Source: Spirochaetaceae bacterium
Lineage (GTDB): Bacteria > Spirochaetota > Spirochaetia > Treponematales > Rectinemataceae
DNA: 18,156 bases
Assembly (NCBI GenBank): GCA_003452735.1
Contig: DMNL01000063.1
Location: 1 to 18,156 of the forward strand
Direction of reading: 5' to 3'
The position numbers were made by a program, and so were the translations under genes. The notes under the pieces are model-generated. The model worked only from the letters and a program-made list of their open reading frames with translations. It did no database searches and was not told the origin of the DNA. Numbering within the stretch: position 1 is the stretch's first letter; the number at the start of each line of letters is the position of its first letter. Shown piece by piece: positions 1-6,358 of this stretch.

Positions 1-2
1 CA

Positions 3-479
3 CAAACTCAATACGAAAAAATCGAGAAAGGCCGTTTGGTTCTTGCGGAAGAAATGAAAACCCTCGTCTCGGAAATAGTCCCATCTTTTGGAATTGAAGT
101 AGTCGATATCCTTCCGCGACAAATCAAGTATTCCGATGAGCTTAGTGAGAGTGTATATCAGCGAATGATCAAGGAGCGTAATCAAATAGCGCAAGCATTT
201 AGAGCTTATGGCGAAGGGAAAAAAGCTGAATGGCTCGGGAAACTGGAAAATGAGAAGCGCACGATACTGTCTTCTGCATATGCAAAAGGTGAATCAATCA
301 AGGGTAAAGCGGATGCCGAAGCATCGAAGATCTATGCCGATTCCTTTGGGCGAGATCCTTCATTCTTCGAATTCTGGAAAGCAATCGAGTCATATCGAAA
401 GACAATGCCTGCATTCAATAAGACCTTATCTACTGGAATGGACTACTTTAAATATCTATATAGTCCTACTGGTCGCTGA
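3..479 (+). CDS. hflC: HflC, SPFH-domain protease modulator (5' end outside window)
   Basis: The frame is open from base 3 with no stop, so only the C-terminal part of the gene is present. The first plausible internal start, a TTG at 36, has no ribosome binding site and lies inside conserved sequence. The visible part carries the end of the SPFH/band-7 domain (GIEVVDILPRQI). A long charged helix follows, with ERNQIAQAFRAYGEGKK and an alanine/glycine-rich AKGESIKGKADAEASKIYA stretch. The HflC-type tail contains DPSFFEFWKAIESYRK and ends FKYLYSP. In the family, HflC pairs with HflK as a ring-forming inner-membrane complex that restrains FtsH proteolysis. hflK would be expected upstream of the window. 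The gene ends 15 bp before the convergent phosphoesterase gene. HflC fits better than generic stomatin because of the DPxFxxFxxxxEAYRK-like tail. Confidence 0.88.
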   Translation, partial: QTQYEKIEKGRLVLAEEMKTLVSEIVPSFGIEVVDILPRQIKYSDELSESVYQRMIKERNQIAQAFRAYGEGKKAEWLGKLENEKRTILSSAYAKGESIKGKADAEASKIYADSFGRDPSFFEFWKAIESYRKTMPAFNKTLSTGMDYFKYLYSPTGR

Positions 480-494
480 TAGATTGCTGAAATA

Positions 495-1214
495 TCATAT
501 CGACCTTAGTTCAGCAGCAGCCTTCCAGCCTTTAGGATATCTTTTAAGTAGAATTAGCGCGTACGAACCATGTGCAGCTGGTCCAGGATTAACTACCAAG
601 GTCCTATTTTCGATATGAATGCTTTTGCCCTCATGAATATGGCCGCAAATCCATAAAAGTGGCTCATGTTCATAGAGGAATCTCTGAAAGGCTATGCTTC
701 CTATATGTCGCGAATGACGTATGTCCGCAAAGGTATCTTTGGGCGGGGTGTGAGTCAAAACAATAAGATCGGGGGTGAGCTCTGAACTGTCAATTATATT
801 TCTATAACCTTGAATGGCACATTTGTAAGCATGGTTTAAACCGTTTTCCAGTTCTTCCTCTCTTATTTCGAATGGCGTCAGCCCAGTATGAATTAGACCT
901 CCACCGCTACCAATGATCCATATATCCTTTTCAGAAAGAAGGGGGAAGCATCGCTGTTCAATATATCCAGGTTGCTTTTCAAAGTACCTTCTTGCTTCTA
1001 TAGTGTCGCAATTTCCCGCCAAGAAATATAGCGCAGCTTTGGATGTAATGCTTGAAAACGCCAATAGCACATTCTGAGCTTCTTTTTCTTTTCCGAAATT
1101 CGTAAGATCCCCAGCAACAAGAATTCCTTCTATGTTAGGATTTGCCTTTAATATCTGTTTTAGCGCATCGATGTTGCCATGAATATCGGCAAGGGCAAGG
1201 AATAAATGCTCCAT
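495..1214 (-). CDS. Calcineurin-like metallophosphoesterase, YfcE/MJ0936 type
   Basis: This 239-residue protein has every metal-site block of the calcineurin-like phosphoesterase fold: DIHGN (D10, H12), GDLTNFG (D36), GNCD (N68), LTHTPP (H155), GHIHEG (H192, H194) and a closing NPGP (209-212). Such small stand-alone enzymes use two metal ions (often Mn) to hydrolyse phosphomono- or phosphodiesters. The substrate cannot be told from sequence. It has no signal peptide or membrane segment, so it is probably cytoplasmic. The ATG lies 7 bp after the tyrS stop on the same strand and has no good Shine-Dalgarno of its own, so it is probably translated by coupling from tyrS. Its 3' end faces hflC. Confidence 0.85.
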   Translation of the reverse strand: MEHLFLALADIHGNIDALKQILKANPNIEGILVAGDLTNFGKEKEAQNVLLAFSSITSKAALYFLAGNCDTIEARRYFEKQPGYIEQRCFPLLSEKDIWIIGSGGGLIHTGLTPFEIREEELENGLNHAYKCAIQGYRNIIDSSELTPDLIVLTHTPPKDTFADIRHSRHIGSIAFQRFLYEHEPLLWICGHIHEGKSIHIENRTLVVNPGPAAHGSYALILLKRYPKGWKAAAELRSI

Positions 1215-1221
1215 ACTATTC

Positions 1222-2451
1222 TTATGACTTTGGCACTACTCGCGCAACACGCTTCTTTCCAGCTCTGAGCATTAGTGCATTGTTTTCTAAATCGCGCGAT
1301 GTCAAGATTTGCATTTCGTTTTCGATTTTTCTGCCATTAACCGAGGCGCCACTTTGTTTAACCAATCTGCGCGCTTCACTCTTAGAGGGCGCAAGTCCTG
1401 CTTCAACAAATAGATCAAGCACTCCAATGCCTGAATCTAAGCGGGATATTTCAACCTCGATTGTTGGAAGTTGGGAAGCGTCTCCTTCTCCTCTAAATGC
1501 TGCCTTGGCGGCACTCAGTGCTTTGTTGGCCTCTTCTTCGCCATGGATAAGGGATGTGACTTCCCATGCAAGTCGCTCCTTGGCTTCATTAAGCGCTTTA
1601 TCCTTGAGCGAACCGAGATATCTGCATTCGTCTATGGGCAGAAAAGTAAACATCAGCAAGAATCTCTCTACATCGCTATCTGGCACATTCCTAAAATACT
1701 GGAAAAATTCATAGGGGCTTGTGATTTCTGGATCAAGAAAGAGTGCACCTTTTTCGGTCTTGCCCATTTTTTTCCCATCGCTAGTGGTTACGAGTGGAAA
1801 GGTAAGCCCATAACACTCAGCACCCTCTACTCTTCTTATTAGCTCAATTCCAGCTACTATGTTGCCCCACTGATCGTCGCCTCCTATCTGTAATCTACAA
1901 CCATGAAGTTTGTAAAGCTGAAGATAATCATAGCTCTGCAAAAGTTGATAGTTGAACTCTATGAAGGAAAGCCCTGTCTCCAGTCGCATTCTATAGCTTT
2001 CAAAGGAGAGCATCCTATTCACCGAAAAATGGCGACCTATGTCGCGCAAAAATTCGATGTAATTGAGATTGGATAACCAATCCTTATTGTTAGCTGTAAG
2101 TGCATTGACGCCATCGAAATGGATAAAACGATCGAGCTGATCTATAAATCTTTCAGTATTAGCATCTATTTCTTCATAGGAAATTAGTTTCCTCATCTCG
2201 GTTTTGCCTGAGGGATCTCCGATGCGAGCTGTCCCACCCCCTAGAAGCGCTATGCCACGATGGCCTGCATCTCTTAGATGGCGCATTGCAAAAAACGGAA
2301 CCATATGACCTATATGGAGAGAAGGACCTGTTGGATCAGTTCCTATGTAGAAGGTTATTGGCCCTTCGTCCATAAGATTGGAAAGCCCTTCCAGATCGCT
2401 GCATTGCTGCACAAAACCGCGTTCTTTCAAGATCTCGAGCGCTCTGTTCAT
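1222..2451 (-). CDS. tyrS: Tyrosyl-tRNA synthetase
   Basis: Class I synthetase of 409 residues that activates tyrosine with ATP and charges tRNA-Tyr. The catalytic domain carries the HIGH motif at residues 46-49 and KMGKT (KMSKS equivalent) at 228-232. The tyrosine pocket motif GDDQWGNI starts at 191, and the TyrRS-typical GGGTARIGDPSGKTEMR follows HIGH. The C-terminus is an S4 RNA-binding domain (roughly 335-400, with DLFVEAGLAPSKSEARRLVKQSG). Length is close to the 400-425 usual for bacterial TyrRS. The start is supported by AAAGGAGC about 8 bp upstream (2459-2466) and a good promoter further up. It is the first gene of a likely two-gene unit with the phosphoesterase. The insertion sequence upstream stops short of the promoter. 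Confidence 0.97.
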   Translation of the reverse strand: MNRALEILKERGFVQQCSDLEGLSNLMDEGPITFYIGTDPTGPSLHIGHMVPFFAMRHLRDAGHRGIALLGGGTARIGDPSGKTEMRKLISYEEIDANTERFIDQLDRFIHFDGVNALTANNKDWLSNLNYIEFLRDIGRHFSVNRMLSFESYRMRLETGLSFIEFNYQLLQSYDYLQLYKLHGCRLQIGGDDQWGNIVAGIELIRRVEGAECYGLTFPLVTTSDGKKMGKTEKGALFLDPEITSPYEFFQYFRNVPDSDVERFLLMFTFLPIDECRYLGSLKDKALNEAKERLAWEVTSLIHGEEEANKALSAAKAAFRGEGDASQLPTIEVEISRLDSGIGVLDLFVEAGLAPSKSEARRLVKQSGASVNGRKIENEMQILTSRDLENNALMLRAGKKRVARVVPKS

Positions 2452-2475
2452 GAAAAATGCTCCTTTAAGTTTTGC

Positions 2476-2504
2476 AGTATAGGATGAAATTGGCGCTTGC
2501 TCAA
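2476..2504 (-). promoter_or_regulatory. Candidate sigma70 promoter of tyrS
   Basis: Read leftward, TTGAGC (2504-2499) is followed after 17 bp by TATACT (2481-2476), about 25 bp upstream of the tyrS start codon and 10 bp before its Shine-Dalgarno. Both hexamers match the sigma70 consensus at four or five of six bases. The spacing is ideal. Confidence 0.55.
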
Positions 2505-2569
2505 GTTATTCTATTGTTGTATTTCTAAAAAAGTCATTTCTTCTTCCAAAAAGTGAGAAATACCACAAG

Positions 2570-2578
2570 TTTTCAATA
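2570..2578. repeat. Target site duplication, left copy (TTTTCAATA)
   Basis: The nine bases directly outside the left inverted repeat are identical to the nine directly outside the right one (4412-4420). This is the signature of transposition into a single TTTTCAATA target. Confidence 0.92.
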
Positions 2579-2598
2579 GGGTGTACGACAATTTTGTG
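2579..2598. repeat. IS left terminal inverted repeat
   Basis: The outer end of the element reads GGGTGTACGACAATTTTGTG inward. It pairs with the right end with two mismatches, at positions 6 and 14. The transposase stop codon is at 2608-2610. Confidence 0.92.
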
Positions 2599-2607
2599 CA
2601 AAGGTAG

Positions 2608-3882
2608 CTAAGCAGCATTTCTTCGAGCCCAATACTCCTCATCACGGCGGCTGAGTCTGTTGCAGCGCAGCGCAATAATGGCATTAGCACCTTCGACAGT
2701 CCAATGCATCCCTGCTCGCTTAAGCCTGGTTCCTATGGCGACTTTACAGCCAGCTTCCTCTACGCCGCTCGAGACGCAGAGGCCAAGACGGCGAAAGAGT
2801 GGGTAGCGCATTCTATCTCGATTCGTCTCAAGATAATGTATGCAGGTAGTAGCCTCAGGATGCTTTTCCTCAAAGGAAGTGAGTGCTTCGATGATCTCAT
2901 CAATCGCTCCTCTTTCAATGAGCGCTCGCCAGCTTTGAGCTTTTTGCTCACCCAGTTCGCTCTCTACTCCAAATATCTTTTTTGCGACGGTAGAGACTGT
3001 TTCTAGGGCATGATAGAGATCGACAATCTGAATGCCATGAGGAAAGAGTTCATACGCAAGCGCCCATATCCATTTCGCGCCATCACCAATGATCACCTGC
3101 CTAGGGGCATTCTCAAAGCCAGTCCGACGGGCTTCCCGTTCAACTCGGAGGGCAAACTCCGAAGGACTTTCATCCTTTTCCACATAGGCTGCACTCTCAA
3201 TGGCCGCGTTATAGCTCACAGAGCCCTTATCCCGTATTGGATTACCTTCCTTATCTTTACTCTCTGCAGTCCATACACAGACGAGCTTCACTTCCCGCGT
3301 CTTCGCTGTGCCATCAGGCTGCTTGCCTACTCGACCTTCAACTGCCTCATGGCGCATCGGTATCCCGGTGCCATCAAGCCCAAGGTACATAGTTTTTTGT
3401 ACTGCCTCTCTCACAGGAACATAGGAGCATTCATCCTCTGCAATATCCTTCCCTAAGCTTTCCGCAGTGCGCTCGATCTCTTTTGTCTCTACCTCAACAT
3501 TTGCTAATTCCTGTAAGAGCTTGTGGCTCTCCTCGAAACTCACCATGGCAGCACTTGCTCCTACCATCTTTTCTACTCCTGGCGATAGAAACCCCAAGGT
3601 GAGCCCAAGTTCCTTATCGCGAGGATAAAAACCATTGCCACACTCATGACAATAGTAATATGCCCGTTCGAGCGTAATCTCTCCCACCACAGTAACAAAG
3701 GTCTTTGCCCGTCGCCCTCGATAGACCGCTGTCCCTCCACAGGAACAGCGATATGCTTGTCCATGGTAATCGCTTGTGTCCTCATTGAGCTTGGCTTCTA
3801 AAAGCTTGCCGGCAACCTTCAGTGCAGCCGCTCGCATACTCGATTCTAGCTCCATAAACCCAAGCCTACTCTTCCCTTGCAT
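2608..3882 (-). CDS. ISKra4-family DDE transposase
   Basis: The 424-residue protein counted from the ATG at 3882 matches the ISKra4 transposase pattern. Near the N-terminus is a probable zinc ribbon (C46, C48, C78, C81). The catalytic region has YLGLDGTGIP (D170), then GDGAKWIW (D267) and IVDLYHA (D288), then SSGVEEAGC (E376). It ends with the family block GMHWTVEGANAIIALRC. The likely DDE set is D170, D267 or D288, and E376. No Shine-Dalgarno precedes this ATG. The frame stays open upstream to a stop at 3940-3942 and overlaps the end of the DUF6788 gene. The working product may therefore begin in that gene by -1 frameshifting, or start by coupling. No internal disruption is visible. Confidence 0.92.
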   Translation of the reverse strand: MQGKSRLGFMELESSMRAAALKVAGKLLEAKLNEDTSDYHGQAYRCSCGGTAVYRGRRAKTFVTVVGEITLERAYYYCHECGNGFYPRDKELGLTLGFLSPGVEKMVGASAAMVSFEESHKLLQELANVEVETKEIERTAESLGKDIAEDECSYVPVREAVQKTMYLGLDGTGIPMRHEAVEGRVGKQPDGTAKTREVKLVCVWTAESKDKEGNPIRDKGSVSYNAAIESAAYVEKDESPSEFALRVEREARRTGFENAPRQVIIGDGAKWIWALAYELFPHGIQIVDLYHALETVSTVAKKIFGVESELGEQKAQSWRALIERGAIDEIIEALTSFEEKHPEATTCIHYLETNRDRMRYPLFRRLGLCVSSGVEEAGCKVAIGTRLKRAGMHWTVEGANAIIALRCNRLSRRDEEYWARRNAA

Positions 3883-3923
3883 GAGCTTATCAAATTCATG
3901 CTCGGTTTCTTCATTGATGAGGG

Positions 3924-4307
3924 CTACGAGCCCCCTTTTTCAGCCTCACTGAGGCCGTCTACTTTAGGCTGCTCCAACAGCTTGTCACAGATTTTCACAT
4001 TCGTCTCCACATACTCGCGTATGAGCTCCTGAAACTCATGGTAGCTTTGAATCTGTTCGTGCGTCGACTCCACTGTGTCCTTCTTGATCACCTTCGACAC
4101 GGTTTTGTTCTTCACTTTTCTTGTAAGAATCCAGACCGGTCCATGGCCTTGTGCACCAGGCCGCGCACAGTGGCAGTTGGGCTTGCCACATTTCCTATAT
4201 GCTGCTTCGAGGGTTCCCGGACGGAAGACAGGAAGCTTTCCTATTTCTCCTAGCACTACTTTCTTTTTCTCCACAAGTTCATCCAACGACTCATTCTGAT
4301 TTGTCAT
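3924..4307 (-). CDS. DUF6788-like IS accessory protein
   Basis: This 127-residue protein has a Cys cluster RKCGKPNCHCARPG (C40, C45, C47) followed by GHGPVWILTRKVKNKTVSKVI and then a helical YHEFQELIREYV segment. This layout recalls the small DUF6788 proteins encoded next to transposases. Their function is not established; DNA binding through a small zinc site is a guess. The start is well supported by GAGGAGG six bases before the ATG. A palindrome lies just upstream of that. Its last codons contain an A5G5 run in the region overlapping the transposase frame, so it may be the N-terminal part of a frameshift fusion of about 566 residues. Confidence 0.75.
   Translation of the reverse strand: MTNQNESLDELVEKKKVVLGEIGKLPVFRPGTLEAAYRKCGKPNCHCARPGAQGHGPVWILTRKVKNKTVSKVIKKDTVESTHEQIQSYHEFQELIREYVETNVKICDKLLEQPKVDGLSEAEKGGS
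3931..3940 (-). other. Candidate frameshift or slippage site joining the two IS genes
   Basis: Read leftward the bases are AAAAAGGGGG at the end of the DUF6788 frame (codons GAA AAA GGG GGC TCG TAG). The transposase frame, open after its own TGA at 3942-3940, lies in -1 relative to it. A small stem GGGCT-CGT-AGCCC overlaps the G run. A -1 slip here would skip the TAG at 3926-3924. It is not a perfect X-XXY-YYZ heptamer, so the call is tentative. Confidence 0.4.
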
Positions 4308-4320
4308 AAATGCCTCCTCA

Positions 4321-4349
4321 TATCTGATAAGATAATATATTATCAGATA
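4321..4349. promoter_or_regulatory. Palindrome overlapping the probable IS promoter
   Basis: TATCTGATAA and TTATCAGATA form perfect 10-bp arms around a 9-bp AT-rich spacer, immediately upstream of the Shine-Dalgarno of the DUF6788 gene. Read leftward, TTGCCT lies just upstream and an extended -10-like TGATAATAT falls within the palindrome. It could be an operator at the transposase promoter. Alternatively it could be an RNA hairpin formed only in transcripts that read in from outside. Confidence 0.5.
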
Positions 4350-4391
4350 GAAAAGGCAAGTCTTTCTTTTATCTTACCTTAGAAAAATCAT

Positions 4392-4411
4392 CACAAATTT
4401 GTCGTGCACCC
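4392..4411. repeat. IS right terminal inverted repeat
   Basis: Read leftward from 4411 the end is GGGTGCACGACAAATTTGTG. It matches the left end at 18 of 20 positions. Confidence 0.92.
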
Positions 4412-4420
4412 TTTTCAATA
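4412..4420. repeat. Target site duplication, right copy (TTTTCAATA)
   Basis: This is an exact copy of bases 2570-2578, directly abutting the right inverted repeat. Confidence 0.92.
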
Positions 4421-4427
4421 CCAAATC

Positions 4428-4455
4428 TAGACAAGGAACATAATTGTGGTAAAAT
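4428..4455 (+). promoter_or_regulatory. Candidate promoter of the HU gene
   Basis: TAGACA (4428-4433) and TAAAAT (4450-4455) each match the sigma70 hexamers at five of six positions, with a 16-bp spacer. The -35 begins 8 bp past the IS target duplication. An 8-bp inverted repeat (AAATATGC 4464-4471, GCATATTT 4477-4484) follows in the presumed leader. Confidence 0.5.
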
Positions 4456-4537
4456 AAATACATAAATATGCTTTATGCATATTTGCGACGGCTCTTTATT
4501 ATGTCGAACCGCCATTTTCGAAGAAAAGGAGAAGAAT

Positions 4538-4837
4538 ATGCCATCGACAGGAAAACCAATGACCAAGGTCGAGATTATTGATGCATTAGCAAAGTCGACA
4601 GGCTTTACTAAGAAGGACATCAATCTTGTGCTAGATGAACTTGCCAAACTCGCTTATTCAGAAGCAAAGAAGAATAAAAAGTTTACTATCCCAGGCATAG
4701 CAATTATGAAAGTTGTCCATCGCAAAGCCAAGGTTGGACGTAATCCAGCAACAGGAGAACAGATCACAATTCCCGCGCGGAATGTGATCAAGATTACTGT
4801 AGCAAAACCCTGTAAGGATGCCGTTCTAGGTAAATGA
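4538..4837 (+). CDS. HU-family DNA-binding protein (divergent)
   Basis: A basic 99-residue protein of the HU/IHF fold. The N-terminal helices run from about residue 8 (MTKVEIIDALAKSTGFTKKDINLVLDE). The beta arm carries the family signature GRNPATGE (67-74, with intercalating-type P70) and IPARNV (78-83). The tail KPCKDAVLG also fits. The usual PGFGxF core is replaced by IPGIAIMKV (51-59), so this is an outlying HU branch rather than a typical HupA/B. HU proteins bend and compact DNA. The ATG at 4538 is chosen over an upstream ATG at 4475 because AAAAGGAGAAG stands just before it and homology begins there. It has its own promoter candidate and a strong terminator, so it is probably monocistronic. 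Confidence 0.88.
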   Translation: MPSTGKPMTKVEIIDALAKSTGFTKKDINLVLDELAKLAYSEAKKNKKFTIPGIAIMKVVHRKAKVGRNPATGEQITIPARNVIKITVAKPCKDAVLGK

Positions 4838-4876
4838 ATCGCTTTTAAGAATTCTAGGAAGTATTAAAACGCATGG

Positions 4877-4916
4877 AATGTCCCCGAAATACCGCGCTAT
4901 CACGGGGACATTTTTT
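4877..4916 (+). terminator. Rho-independent terminator after the HU gene
   Basis: AATGTCCCCG (4877-4886) and CGGGGACATT (4903-4912) form a 10-bp GC-rich stem with a 16-base loop, followed by a run of six T. It lies 40 bp after the HU stop. On the opposite strand there is no T run, so it is probably a weak stop for the glyS operon. Confidence 0.88.
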
Positions 4917-4945
4917 GATCTTTGGATTTTTCTTCCCTATTTCAG

Positions 4946-6304
4946 TCAGATTGAGGCGGTATTATAGCTCTTTATCTTTTGCTGTATGTACGATGTTAGA
5001 TTAGCACGGGATACTCTTTCTTGAAGCATGCTATCCCTATCTCGAACTGTTACACTGTTGTCTTCTTTTGTTTGGTAATCGATAGTTATGCAGAAAGGTG
5101 TGCCAATTTCATCCTGCCGTCGATAACGTCGACCAATGGCGCCTGCTTGATCATAATCTGTTACAAAATCATCTTTTAATTCTATCCGAATATTCTGAGC
5201 AAGCTCAGCTAGACCATCTTTTTTCATAAGGGGCAGAACCGCGACCGTAATAGGAGCTAAAATTGGATGAAAATGCAGCACTGTGCGCCAATCATCTTCA
5301 TTTCCTTTATCGGATATCTTCTGTTCTTCGTAAGAATCGCAGAGCAACATGAGAAGCTGCCGAGTAAGACCAGCGCTCGTCTCTATGATGTATGGAATAT
5401 AGCGTTCATTTCCGCTGTCTTGGTCGATATATTGCAGATCTTTTCCCGAATATTGCTGATGGCGACTCAAATCGTAATCAGTGCGATTATGCACTCCTTC
5501 GAGTTCTTTGAAGCCCATTGGGAACTCATATTCGATATCATAGGCATCTTTGGCGTAGTGAGCTAACTCATCGGCTCCATGGCGATGCCATCGCAATTTC
5601 TTCATATTTACGCCCATTTTCTTGTAATAGCTCCAGCGCTCTGCACGCCAATATTCGAACCAATCTTCGTCTGTACCTGGCTTAACAAAGAATTGCATTT
5701 CCATCTGTTCAAATTCACAAGTCCTGAATATAAAATTCTTTGTGACTATCTCATTGCGAAAAGCTTTTCCAATCTGTGCAATGCCGAATGGAATCTTCAT
5801 GCGATTGGACTGCTGAACATTCTTAAAGTTTACATATATACCTTGCGCCGTTTCAGGTCGCAGGTAGACAAGGCCAGATTCATCTTCCACTGGGCCTAAA
5901 TTAGTCTTGAACATGAGATTGAATTTGCGAGTATCGGTTAGCTCGCCGCCACAGTCTGGGCATTTTTTTTCAGCAAGATTCTCGGGAGGAATCTGATCCG
6001 CCCTGAAGCGTCCTTTGCATTTTTTGCAGTCTACAAGAGGATCTGTGAAGTTTTCGACATGTCCAGAAGCTTCCCATACCCTGGGGTGCATAAGAATGGC
6101 TGCATCAAGACCCACTATATTATCATGCATCTGGGTCATTTCTTTCCACCAGAATCGAGCGATTCTATTTTTTAGCTCGATTCCTTGAGGACCATAATCC
6201 CAGGCTCCCGAAAGGCCGCCATATATCTCTGAGGATTGAAATACAAAACCTCGACGTTTTGCGAGGGAAACGATCTTTTCCATAGTTACTGTAGTCTCTG
6301 ACAT
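4946..6304 (-). CDS. glyS: Glycyl-tRNA synthetase, alpha2 (single-chain) type
   Basis: Class II synthetase of 452 residues that charges tRNA-Gly. The N-terminus has the alpha2 GlyRS signature RRGFVFQSSEIYGGLSGAWDYGP. A four-Cys zinc-type insertion (C93, C96, C115, C118) follows. Motif 2 is FRNEIVTKNFIFRTCEFEQMEMQFF (starts 182). A motif 3 region ETSAGLTRQLL (308-318) comes next. The anticodon-binding domain spans about 345-445 (PITVAVLPLMKKD to VSRANL). Motif 3 has GLTRQ where many relatives have GLDR, a lineage variation worth noting. The start has AAAGGAGA upstream. It is the last gene of gltX-glnS-glyS, 54 bp after glnS. This is the homodimeric form shared with eukaryotes and archaea, not the alpha2beta2 GlyQ/GlyS form. 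Confidence 0.96.
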   Translation of the reverse strand: MSETTVTMEKIVSLAKRRGFVFQSSEIYGGLSGAWDYGPQGIELKNRIARFWWKEMTQMHDNIVGLDAAILMHPRVWEASGHVENFTDPLVDCKKCKGRFRADQIPPENLAEKKCPDCGGELTDTRKFNLMFKTNLGPVEDESGLVYLRPETAQGIYVNFKNVQQSNRMKIPFGIAQIGKAFRNEIVTKNFIFRTCEFEQMEMQFFVKPGTDEDWFEYWRAERWSYYKKMGVNMKKLRWHRHGADELAHYAKDAYDIEYEFPMGFKELEGVHNRTDYDLSRHQQYSGKDLQYIDQDSGNERYIPYIIETSAGLTRQLLMLLCDSYEEQKISDKGNEDDWRTVLHFHPILAPITVAVLPLMKKDGLAELAQNIRIELKDDFVTDYDQAGAIGRRYRRQDEIGTPFCITIDYQTKEDNSVTVRDRDSMLQERVSRANLTSYIQQKIKSYNTASI

Positions 6305-6358
6305 AAATCTTGTCTCCTTTGCTGGAATATCATGGCTTAATTATTGAGGACCATGGAA

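Larger units (their letters stand above)
2579..4411 (-). mobile_element. Complete ISKra4-family insertion sequence, 1833 bp
   Basis: The element is bounded by terminal inverted repeats that both begin GGGTG and match at 18 of 20 positions (2579-2598 and 4392-4411). Outside these lies a perfect 9-bp direct repeat TTTTCAATA. Inside are a DUF6788-like accessory gene and an ISKra4-type DDE transposase, both leftward. The transposase stop is 9 bp inside the left repeat. Intact ends, perfect duplication and undamaged frames indicate a recent and possibly still active insertion. The interior looks more GC-rich than its neighbours. It landed between the divergent tyrS and HU genes without cutting either promoter candidate. 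Confidence 0.93.

Noticed and set aside
208..618. Rightward 136-codon frame over the hflC end
   Set aside because: It overlaps HflC in another frame and the phosphoesterase antisense, with no ribosome binding site or recognisable sequence.
3010..3456. Rightward 148-codon frame antisense to the transposase
   Set aside because: It is a complement of conserved transposase coding sequence with no start signal.
4475..4537. 21-codon upstream extension of the HU protein
   Set aside because: The ATG at 4538 has a strong AAAAGGAGAAG and family homology starts there. The earlier ATG lies in a hairpin-forming leader.
4369..4647. Leftward 92-codon frame across the IS right end and the HU start
   Set aside because: It overlaps the inverted repeat, the HU promoter and the HU coding start on the other strand, has no ribosome binding site, and its sequence is low-complexity shadow.
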